Positions 36,701-48,700 of a DNA stretch of 64,000 bases are shown piece by piece. The DNA is from Ovis canadensis (Eukaryota > Chordata > Mammalia > Artiodactyla > Bovidae), in assembly GCF_042477335.2 (NCBI RefSeq), contig NC_091246.1, forward strand, positions 113,117,001 through 113,181,000. Reading direction: 5' to 3'. The notes below the pieces were generated by a model. The model was not told the DNA's origin. It did not search any database and saw nothing but the letters and a program-made list of their open reading frames with translations. How positions within the stretch are numbered: position 1 is the first letter of the stretch; each line of letters opens with the position of its first letter. A program made the translations under genes and the position numbers.

Positions 36701-39700
36701 AATACAAGCCCAGTCATCAGCACACAGGAGTACCCCCTCACTCAGCCTCGCCCATCAGGTAAAACAAACAGTGCAAATCTCACCCTACACAAAGCTAAAA
36801 CAAACCACTGGACCAACCTTAGGAGGGCAGAAACCAAAACTAAGAAAGAATTCAACCTTGAAGCCTGGGAAAAGGAGACCTTAAACACAACATATTCAAA
36901 AAAAAAAAAAATGAAAAGGCAGAGAAATACTGCACAAATGAAGGAACAAACTAGAAACACAGAAGTCCAAATAAATGAAGAGGAAATAGGCAACCTACCT
37001 GAAAAAGAATTCAGAATAATGATAGTAAACATGATCAAAAACCTTGAAAACAGAATGGAGAAAATGGATGAATCAATTAACAAAGACCTAGAAGAATTAA
37101 AGAATAAACATACAGAGACAAACTATACAATTACTCAAATTAAAAACACTTTAGAAGGAATCAATAGCAGAATATCTGGAGTAGAAGAATGGATCAGTGA
37201 GCTGCAAGATAAACTTGTGGAAATAACTTCTGAAGAGCAGAATAAAGTAAAAACAATGAAAAGAACTGAGGATAGTCTCAGAAACTTCTGGGAAAATATC
37301 AAAAGCACCAGCATTCAAATAATAGGAATCCCAGAAGACGAGAAAAATAAACGGGATGAGAAAATTTTTGAAGAGACTACATTGGAAAATTTCCCCAACA
37401 TGGAAAAGGAAATAGCCAATCAAATTCAAGAAGAGGTGCAAAGAGTCCTGCACAAGGAGAAACACACCTAGACACATACTAATCAAACTAAAAATGATTA
37501 AACACAAGGAAAGAATATTAAAAGCAGCAAGGGAGAAGCAACAAGTAACACAGAAGTGAAACCCCATATGTTTTAGCAGCTGAACTTTCAGCAGAAACTT
37601 TGCAGCCCAGAAGAGAATGGCAGGATATATTTAAAGTACTAAGAAGGACCATTCAGGTATGACCTAAATCAAATCCCTTATGACTATAATGTGGAAGTGA
37701 GAAATAGATTTAAGGGACTAGATATGATAGACAAGAGTGCCAGATGAACTACGGACGGAGGTTGGTGACATTGTACAGGAGACAGGAATCAAGAACAACC
37801 CCAAGAAAAAGAAATGTAAAAAAGCAAAATGACTGCCTGAGGAGGCCTTACAAACTGTGAAAAGAAGGGAAGCAAAAAGCAAAGGACAAAAGGAAAGATA
37901 TACCCATTTGAACGCAGAGTTCCAAAGAATAGCAAAGAGAGATAAGAAAGGCTTCCTCAGCCATCAATGCAAAGAAATAGAGGAAAACAATAGAATGGGA
38001 AAGACTAGAAGATCTCTTCAAGAAAATTAGAGATACCAAGGGAACATTTCATGCAAAGATGGGCTCAATAAAAGACAGAAATGGTAGGGACCTAACAGAA
38101 GCAGAAGATAAAAGGTGGCAAGAACACACAGAAGAACTGTACAAAAAAGATCTTCATGACCGAGATAATCATGATGGTGTGATCACTCACCTAGAGCCAG
38201 ACATCCTGGAATGTGAAGTCAAATGGGCCTTAGGAAGCATCACTACGAACAGAGCTAGTGGAGGTGATGGAATTCCAGTTGAGCTATTTCAAATCCTGAA
38301 AGATGATGCTGTGAAAGTGCTGCACTCAAGATGCCAGCAAATTTGGAAAACTCAGCAGTGGCCACAGCACTGGAAAAGGTCAGTTTTCATTCCAATCCCA
38401 AAGAAAGGCAATGCTGAAGAATGCTGAAACTACCACACAATTGCACTCATCTCACATGCTAGTGAAGTAATGCTCAAAATTCTCCAAGCCAGGCTTCAGC
38501 AATACATGAGCCATGAACTTCCAGATGTTCAAACTGGTTTTAGAAAAGGCAGAGGAACCAGAGATCAAATTGCCAACATCTGCTGGGTCATTGAAAAAGC
38601 AAGAGAGTTCCAGAAAAACATCTATTTCTGCTTTATTGACTAATACGTCAAGGCTGTATATTGTCACCCTACTTACTTAACTTCTATGCAGAGTACATCA
38701 TGAGAAACGCTGGGCTAGATGAAGCACAAGCTGGAATCAAGATTGCCAGGAGAAATATAGAAAACCTCGGATATGCAGATGACACCACTCTTATGGCAGA
38801 AAGTGAAGAAGAACTAAAGAGCCTCTTGATGAAAGTGAAAGAGGAGAGTGAAAAAGTTGGCTTAAAGCTCAACATTCAGAAAACGAAGATCATGGCATCT
38901 GGTCCCATCACTTCATGGCAAATAGATGGGGAAACAGTGGAAACAGTGGCTGACTTTATTTTTCTGGGCTCCCAAATCACTGCAAATGGTGATTGCAGCC
39001 ATGAAATTAAAAGATGCTTACTCCTTGGAAGGGAAGTTATGACCAACCTAGACAGCATATTCAAAAGCAGAGACATTACTTTGCCAACAAATGTCCATCT
39101 AGTCAAGCCTATAGTTTTTCCAGTGGTCATATATGGATTTGAGAGTTGGACTATAATGAAAGCTGAGTGCCGAAGATTTGATGCTTTTGAACCGTGGTGT
39201 GGAGATCCAACCAGTTCAACCTAAAGGAGATCAGTCCTGGTGTTCATTGGAAGGACTGATGTTGAAGCTAAAACTACAATACTTTGGTCACCTGATGCGA
39301 AGAGCTGACTCATTTGAAAAGACCCTGATGCTTGGAAAGTTTGGGGGCAGGAGAAGAAGGGGACGACAGAGGCTGAGATGGTTGGATTTCATCACCGACT
39401 CAATCGACATGGGTTTAGGTGGACTCCGTGAGTCGCTGATGGACAGGGAGGCCTGGCACACTGCGGTCATAGGGTCGCAAAGAGTCAGACATGACTGAGC
39501 GACTGAGCTGAACTGAACAGAACTGAACTGAAGAAGGAAAAACTCAATACCAGAAAAGCAAACAACCCAAGCAAAACGTGGGGAAAAGACCTACAGACAT
39601 TTCTCCAAAGAAGACCCACCAATGGTTAACAAACATACTAAAAGATTCTCAGTATCACTCATTTTTAGAGAAATGCACATCAAAAATACAATGAGATATC

Positions 39701-42700
39701 ACCTCACACATGTCAGAAGAGCTATCATCAAAAAGTCTAACAATAAATGCTACAGAGGATGTGGAGAAAAGGGAACCCTCTTGCACTGTTGATGTAAATG
39801 TAAAGTGACACAGACATGATGGAAGATGGTAGGAATAAAAAACTAGGAATAAAACCACCATATGACTCAGCAATCCCACTATTGGGCATATACCTTGAGG
39901 AAACCAAAACTGAAAAAAACCGCCATGTACCCCAATGTGCACTGCAGCACTATTTACAATAGCTAGAACATGGACACAACCTAGATGTTCATCGACAAAG
40001 GAATGGATAAAGAAGTTATGGTATAAAACATAATGAAATATTATTCAGCCATAAAAAGGAATTTGAGTCAGTTCTAATGAGATGGATGAACCTAGAGCCT
40101 ATTATACAGGGTGAGGTAAGTCAGAATTAGAAAGATAAATATTGTACAGTAACGCACATATATAGAATCTAGAAAGATGGTACCAAAGAATTTATTTAGA
40201 GGGCAGCGAAGAAGCAATGGACATACAGAACAGACTTATGGACACAGGGAGAGGGCTGTAGAGGGTGAGATGTAGGGAGAGAGTAACATGGAAACTTACA
40301 TTACCATATGTAACATAGATAGCCAATGGGAATTTGCTGTATGTCTCAGGGAAATCAAATAGGGTCTCTGCATCAACTAGAGGGTTGGGATGGAGAGGGA
40401 GGTGGGAGTGAGGTTTAAGAGGGAGGGAACACATGTATACCTATGGCTGATTCATGTTGATGTTTGACAGAAAGCAATAAAATTCTGTAAAGCAATTATC
40501 CTTCAATTAAGAAATTAATTTTAAAATATTTATATTAAATTCTTCCTATATCACAACCTCCAGATTTTATTAAAAAGAGAATAATTCTATGATCCGTATC
40601 CACATTAGTGGATACAGTGGGTATGATATTGTTCACAGCTGTATAACATGCTACCATGGCAGGGAAGGAACAGAACTGATGTAGGGGTGCAAGAGACCTT
40701 CACAAATATTTCTTTGCAGCTTCCTGTGAATCTAAAGTTATTTCAGATTAAAAATGTTTAAAAAAAAAAAAAAGTGGGGTGGATGGGTAAAATAACACTC
40801 ACCTGAGCCACAATAGACAGAATTCCTACCATAGCTATGAAAGCTGCAATTTTAACAGATCCAAATCCTATGACCTGTGAAAATGAACACATTTTGCAAT
40901 GTATAAATAATATAAATTTTTTGCATTATATAAATAATAAGAAATGTTATGTTCCATTAAAGCTATAGAATAAAATAGTTGAGGAAAGTTCATGAAACTT
41001 TGACAATGGAAATTTAGGCAGTGCTCAAAGCTAAACCTATTTAACTAATAATTTATAGCTAAACCTGTCATGAGAAATCACTGTAAGCAGGCACAACTTA
41101 ATATAACTAAGATTAACGACTAGCACAATATTTTCTATTACAGGTCTCCCTACTGTTTTCATATGCTTTCCCCACTACAATCCACCAAGAGCTATGTAAC
41201 ATTATCCACTACTAGGGAAAAAAATGAAGAAAAGAAAAATTTGATTTTTGATGCTATCAACACAGAATATATTCACTTGGAAAGTTAAATGGTTCTCAAC
41301 TTTGGTTGCATATTAAAATCATGTGGGCAACCGAGAAAGGGAGAGGGGAGAAAAGAGATGCTGGAACTCACTTGGTATCAATTAAATCAGACTCTCTGGG
41401 CCCAGACACAGGTATGTTTTAAAAAGCTCCCATGGTTATTCCAATGAGCAGCCAAAGTTAGCTAGCAATGATGTCTAAGCCTCTTAAGCTTAAGAGCAGC
41501 TATGAAATGCCTGAAATTTTAAGTTTTAAACATCAAGTTTTTAAAGTTAGTTTGCCATCTATTGAAACTATAAAATCCAGAAAAAAAACTGTAAAAATTA
41601 TTGTAAATAATCTTCACATTTCATAAATGATTATCTTGCTTCAAATCACACAATTAGCTAATGAAAGAGAGCCAGAACTTCTGGTTCCCAAACCAGTGCT
41701 GCTGACATTAACACTATCCTATCACTCTCCAATTGAATGCAATTTAAAAAAATGGAATCTATGGTGGTTTAGTTGCTAAGTCATGTTTACTTTTGCAACC
41801 CCGTGGACTGTAGCTTACCAGGCTCCTCTGTCCATGGGACTTCTCAGGCAAGAATACCAGAGTGGGTTGCCATTTCCTTCTGTAGGGGATCTTCCCAACT
41901 CAGGATAGAACCCACGTCTCCTGGACTGCAGAGAGTCCTTACTGTTGAGCCACCAGGGAAGCCCATGTATGTATTTTTTAATTGAAGTACAGTTGATTTA
42001 CAATGTTGTATTAACTTGTGCTATATAGCAAAGTGACTCAGTTATACATACTATACATTCTGATGTTCTTTTCCCAGGACACTGAATATACAGAGTGCTA
42101 TATACACTGTGCTATACAGTAGGACTTTGTTGTCCATTCATTCTATATGTAAAAGTTTGTATCTACTAACCCTAAAAACCTAGTCCATCCCCGCTCATTC
42201 CCCAATAAATATATTTCTAAAACATCTTTATTGAGGTAGAATTAAAAATACCATACAATCCACCCATTGCAAGCACACAATTCAATTCAATGGTTTTAGT
42301 ATTGATATGGGTTTCCCTGGTGGCTTATATGGTAAAGAATCTGCCTGCAATGTGGGAGACCTGGGTTCGATCCCTGGGTTGGGAAGAACCCCTAGAGGAG
42401 AGCACAGCAACCCACTCCAGTATTCTTGCCTGGAGAATCCCCATGGACAGAGGAGCCTGGTGGGCTACAGTGCATGGGGTACCAAAGAGTTGGACACAAC
42501 TGAGCAACTAGTATAGCACAGTACAGTATTAATACAGAGTTGGGCAATTATTACCATGATCAATTTTAGAAGATCTCATTACTCTTCAAAGAAACATGGT
42601 ATCCCATCAGGAGTCCCATTCCCACACCCAGTCAGTAATCTACTTCCTGTCTCTCTGAATTTATTTATTCGGAGCATTTCATATAAATGGAATCACACTA

Positions 42701-45700
42701 TATATGGTTCTGGGTTCTTTCATTTAGCATAACGTTTTCAAAGTTCACCCATCTTGTAGCATGTATCAGTGCTTCATTGCTATTGCCAAAAAAAAAACAA
42801 AACCTGAACATTGCATTGTACAGATGTATCATGTTTGTTGATCCATTTCATCAGTTAATAGGCAGATTGGCTGTTTCTACTTTGCTTCTACTTTTTGGCT
42901 ATACGAATAATAATTTTTGTTAAGTGTTTTTGTACAGATAGGTGTTTTCAATTCTCTTGGCTATATACCTAGAAATAGATTTGCTGGGAACCCTATGCTG
43001 GACACTTTGAGGAACCACCAGGCTCTTTTCCACAGTAGCTACCCCATTTTACATTCCCACCAGCATGTATGAGGGTTGCCATTTCTCCATATCCTAAGTT
43101 GTTGTTGTTTCTTTTTTATTACAGCTTTCTTACCAGGTGTGTTTGGTTTCCTTGATGGGTATTGATGTTAGCCATCCTCTCATGTGCTTATTGGCCATTT
43201 GTATATTTTCCTTGAAGAAATATGTATTCAAAATCTTTTGCCTACTTTTTTAGTTGAGTTATATGTCTTTTTATTGTTGAATAAAGTTTTAAATATATAC
43301 TGGATATTAAATTTCTTATAAAATAGATGATTTATAAGTAAACACAATTTAAACTAAAAATATATGTGTTAATTATATGTGAGCTCTAAAAAGTGAGCAT
43401 AAATACAGAATAACAGAATTATTCTGATTTGTTTTAACTGTTGTTGTTGATGGTGATATAAGCATATGTAGAGCTGGACTGTGAAGAAACCTGAGTGCCG
43501 AAGAATTGCTGCTTTTGAACTGCGGTGTTGGAGAAGACTCTTGAGAGTCCCTTGGACTGCAAGGGGATCTGGGTGTTCTATGGAAGGAATGATGCTAAAC
43601 CTGAAACTCCAGTACTTTGGCCACCCCATGTGAAGAGCTGACTCATTGGAAAAGACTCTGATGCTGGGAGGGATTGGGGGCAGGAGGAAAAGGCAATGAC
43701 AGAGGATGAGATGGCTGGATGGCATCACCGACTTGATGGACTTGAGTTTGAGTGAACTCTGGGAGTTGGTGATGAACAGGGAGGCCTGGCGTGCTGTGAT
43801 TCATGGGGTCGCAAAGAGTCAGATACAACTGAGTGACTGAACTGAACTGATAGGAAAAATGGATACAGAAGAAAATATTCACTGTTGTTAACTATACATG
43901 TGAAGAAAGGAGACTTTTTTTTTACTTTCTTCCTTGGGCTTTCCCATTTTTCCTACATTATTTTCCACATTACATGTACATTTAATGATGCATATGTAAT
44001 TTTCTACATTTAACACCTGGGCTTCCCAGGGAGCGCTAGTAGTAAAGAACCCACCTGCCAGTGTGGGAGATGCAAGAAACATGGGTTTGATCCTTGGGTC
44101 AGGAAGATTCCCTGGAGTTAGGAAAAACCCCACTCCAGTATTCTTGCCTGGAAAATTCCATGGGCAGAGAGCCTGGCAGGTTATAGTCCACAGGGCCACA
44201 AAGAGTTGGACATAACAGACTGACTGAGCACGTACACACACACACACACAAAACACAGTATCTCACTACTTTTCCCTCTAAATCTCCAGCATCCTCCAAC
44301 CATAAATGAGAAAAACAAAAAAGGAACTGCTTGAAAAAAAAGCTTTACTTAAATGTGCTACCATATAAAATACTACAGTCTCAAACTCTCAGGAAAACTA
44401 TGAGTGGCAAACTTAACAAATTTTATTTGAAATATCTCTAAAGATAGAGGAATTTATCTTAGGGGGGAGGCTTGCTCTGACAAAGTGGAGTAAACCACTA
44501 GAAGAAGGACTTCAGTGAAATCAGTGACAGACCAAGGCAGGATTACAATGAAAGGCAGTTCAGACCTTAGCAACCCAAGAGACCTGAGACAGCAGCTGGA
44601 AAAGCAAACTTTTTAAAATTGCCTTAAGTCAACTGCCTTTTGGGGGAAAATGTGAAGCATAAACTTTTAAAGGGAGAAAAATCAGAAGACAGAAAAGATT
44701 ACTTTGGTCATTATCTATGACCTACCTTGAAGTCCACAGTGGTGTTTTTTTGTTTTTGTTTTTAGTGGGGAGTGTGTCAGGGGCAGGTGGGGGTGGTTTG
44801 CAACATGTGGGATCTTACTTCCCCAACCAGGGACCGAACCTACATCATCTGCACTGGAAGCATGGAATCTTAACCACTGGACTGCCAGGAAAGTTCCTAC
44901 AGTGGCCTACCGTAGATGGCTAGGCAAACTGAATGTGATCAGTCAGACCCAGGGGTCACAGTTCTTCTGAAATAAATTTTACCTCTCTGAAATTTAATGA
45001 GTATTATTGAAGATTTAATAAATTTTGTTTCTACTAATTATTTCTGTGTAATTCTCAAGGAAATTTTTCCCACAGTGAACATTTTATTTTAAAAAATTAT
45101 TGCACTAGAGTTCTCCTGACTACTAATTATATGTCAGCACCTACGTTTACAACTAGAAGTAAGTCAACACATTTTTTCTTCTTACAGGCTGTGTGCTTAG
45201 CTGCTGAGTCATGTCTGACTCTTTGTGACTCCATGGACTGTAGTCCACCAGGCTCTTCTGTCCATGGGGATTCTCTATGCACAAATACTGGAGTGGGTTT
45301 CCATGCCCTCCTCAGGGGATCTTCCCAACCCAGGAATTGAACCGAGGTCTCCTGCATAGCAGGTGGATTCTTACCAGCTGAGTTACCCGGGGTTTTTCCA
45401 TAAAACACTTCAAGACCGATCCCAGTCTCTGATTTTCCGGCATTCCTTACTCACCTGCCTGAGATAGAGAAAAAAACTTGAATACTGTCCAGCTTCAGGA
45501 AGGTATGAAAGAAAAACAGTGATGCAGATTAGCAAAATGGTAGAATCTTTTCCAACTTTCTTCAGTGACTAGAAATAAGCAGAAACAGAAACATAAAAAG
45601 CAAATAGATACTGATGTCACTGATATTCTGGGATATTAGCGTCACTGTTTTTTGATTTCTTAGGGTGGATAACAAAAGATGAATGGATTAAAAAAGGAAG

Positions 45701-48700
45701 TGAGCCTTAACATAAAATCAATTACCACCTCTCTAAGGACATTACAAGTCCTAATTTCAAAGGTATATATTTCATATATTACAGTCTTTTCTCTTTTTTA
45801 AAAAAACATTTTTGCTCATCTCATATGAATACTGGTTCATATACTGAAACAGATCCTGGACATACTATGAACAGACTCTGAAAAATAAAAAAACCCACAC
45901 TGCTACAGAACCTTTTAGGAAAATCTCATCTCTTTTCACTCATAATAACTCCTTTAAAGCCACAAACATTACATGGTTTTCATTACACATAAATTTATTC
46001 TTTAAAATATTAATAATTTGCCCATACAATTGGCAGAAAAATAAATGTGCTCCAGGCATGGGGTCAGTGACAAGATTCTCTGACTAGTAACAACTTTTTC
46101 AATATTATACCTTTGCCCAAAATCTTTACACCCTTTTCTACACAGGATGTCTGAGTAGACCAAAAGTTGCACCAAAAGTGCATCTCGTCTCTCATGGTAA
46201 CCACATACTTCAGTTCAGTCAATCAGTCATGTCCAAATCTTAAGAATTATCAATTTTATATATTCCTTGGTGTACAGTTCACCTCTGTCCCTTATTTTCA
46301 ATTAATTTTTTCTATTTTTACTAGAGAAAAAAATAAACCAGCAACTGCTAGGATGCTTGAATCTGCAGAAATGCACTTTTATTTGCATGGTTTAGAAAGA
46401 TATTTAGGAAAGTAAGTGTTTTCATGTTTTTATTTACCGCAAAAGGGTCTGCTTGTTTCCAAGAAATCCGGGCTCCCCAGGAAAGAGGTCTCATTTTCTC
46501 TGGCAAAGATTCCGGAACAGCCAACAAGATGAAGCAGATGTCTAGAAGAGCTACCACTGTGGCTACTAGCACAACAACGCTGTCTCCATAACTGGCAGAA
46601 AGGTACGCTCCAATGGCTGGGCTGCTAACCAGACTGGCTGCAAAAGTGGCTGAGACCTATGGAGAAAGAACACTCTCACCCAGGGTTGCATCTACAGCGG
46701 GTGTGCACTTACATTCCTGTTTCCAACCAGGGTCCCACAGGTGCATATCTAAAGCCATCCTTCTCTAACTTTAAAAATACAAAAGGACTGTATTGCATAC
46801 AACTTTTAAGAATTAAAAGTAATTTTCTTTTAAGAATTTGCTCACAAGTTATTAACTAATTTGAATAACTTTCTAATTCTTGTAGCTTTACTCTAGAAAG
46901 CTACACAAACAAAAAAATGATTTATTTAGAAATAAAAAATTGTAAAATCTTCCCCACAAATAAACCATACATATTTTAATCTTCTGTAATTAGGGAACAG
47001 GGATATAGAAGGAAAGGAACAAAAAAGTTTTTGCAGGGTTGATAAAAAAATCTACAAACTACTCAGAAACTAGGCTTGATTTCATCTTCCAAAACTGTGC
47101 ACCATTTCACCATTTCATTAGCACTAACTGGGGGTGGAAATCCCTGGCAGTCTTAGAAAAAGCTATATAACAACAACAAAAATGCAAAAAGATTTGTTGA
47201 AGGAGACCTCAAAAGCTTTGTAATTAGAGAAATCCCTGGGCTAGGAGTTTCTGTTATGCTGTCACCCCCAACATCCTAATACCAAAGACCACTGAGTCAG
47301 CTGATCACACTTACAACTTGAATCCATATAAGCATGTAGAAGGCTCTCTTTATTTTGAAATGTAGTCTGAATATTCAGAAGCTTAAGTGGACAGCCTCCA
47401 AATTATAACCAGACTGGGTATGAAAAGCACATTTATAAGCTGGTCATATAAACTTCTAATGGATTTTAATAGCAACTACAGAAATCATTAACTATGACTG
47501 AAATTATGACTCCTGGGTAACCAATGATATTCTTCCTTTATCCATAACCCCCAAGTGACTGTAAAAATACAATGTATTGGAAATTAGTATTATACCAAAA
47601 TTATAAAAGCCAAAAGTTAAAAATTTCTGGGGGAAAAAAGGAAGTACATAGAACTCCAATTTGAGGAATAGGAATTTCCTGGTTCAATAATTATTGAGTA
47701 TTTATATGTGCTAGAAAAATAAGAAAACAGAGCTCCTGCCCTTAATTACATAGCATTCCAAGAGTAAAGAACTAAAGATCATGGAGCATACAAATATCTC
47801 AGTATTTGTCAAAAGGACATTTTTAATTATTCTGTATCTGTAAGATAGCTTGCAAACTTTTTTTCTTTTTCTTTTTTCAGGTTTGCCATCTCAACATCTA
47901 ACACACAGAGTTAAATGCAAAGGTTAGTCATTGGCCAAACCCTGAGTCCTATGATCCAGTCCAGGCAGCCTTATGGCCTGGAGGGCATATTTCAGCAGGG
48001 CACTCCTCTAAGTAACTTCTCTCAACATACCTATGACCAGGCGTTATTATAACTGGCATTTTACAGATGAAGAACCGAGCTAGAGACAGGGAAACTAAGT
48101 CATGACCACTTTGGTTCCAGAACTCTCTCTCTCTGAAATCCTTCCTTAAATACTACTGCTTAGCACAGCAGCTTTGTGAGGGATTTTTCTGATGAAGGCA
48201 AAAGAACAAAAATCTAATAAAACTAAAGAGGAACAGTGTTTCCTGCAATGTTGAGAAAAGCTTCACAAGTGTGATAAATGAGGCTTCTGGCACCCCTCAA
48301 CTCTGCTGACCACCCCTAAAAAGCCCACCTTGAACATCCTGCCTTCTTTGAAGCTTTCCTATCTGTTTCTCCCTCTGTCCTCCTCCACAGCATTCAGGAG
48401 ATGTCCTGTTTTAGGACATGACATGAGAAACATTCAGGGGAGGTAGGAAGAAGGAAGGATGGAGAAGCAAGTAATAGCTAGAGGGCAAGTGGCTTGGAGA
48501 AGTTTTTAAACTACTGATGTCTAAAGTCAACAAACTAAAAATGACTGTTGTGTTTTGTGGAACAACAGTAACTGGCATATATGTCCATCACTGAGCCATA
48601 CAATTATTCATTCAGTCAACACTGAATGATTGCTTACTGTCTTTCAGGAAGTGGAATTTAACAGAAAGAATAAGACTCAGGAGAGAAGTAACCTGAGTTT

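Larger units (their letters stand above)
33980..40528 (+). mobile_element. Bovine-type L1 LINE with nested BovB, perfect 15-bp target-site duplication
   Basis: Flanked by TTTATATTAAATTCT at 33,965-33,979 and 40,529-40,543. It starts GGAACAAGAAGGTGGAGGAG with a duplicated GTGGAGGAGTAGGTGGAT. A 5' UTR of about 2.9 kb is followed by ORF1 (from 36,911), which breaks off near its carboxyl end at about 37,640. A BovB fills 37,648-39,530. The L1 then resumes with the end of ORF2 and the 3' UTR (GGCTGATTCATGTTGATG, TTATCCTTCAATTAAG). The central ORF2 is missing. It sits antisense in an intron of MFSD14B. Confidence 0.93.

Noticed and set aside
38661-39224. 187-codon reverse-transcriptase ORF as a host gene
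   Set aside because: It is the RT/C-terminal part of a nested, deleted BovB copy with stops on both sides. Several similar pieces occur in the window.
42364-42374. tRNA gene suggested by a perfect B box
   Set aside because: The B box belongs to the tRNA-derived head of a Bov-tA SINE. No cloverleaf or terminator typical of a tRNA gene.
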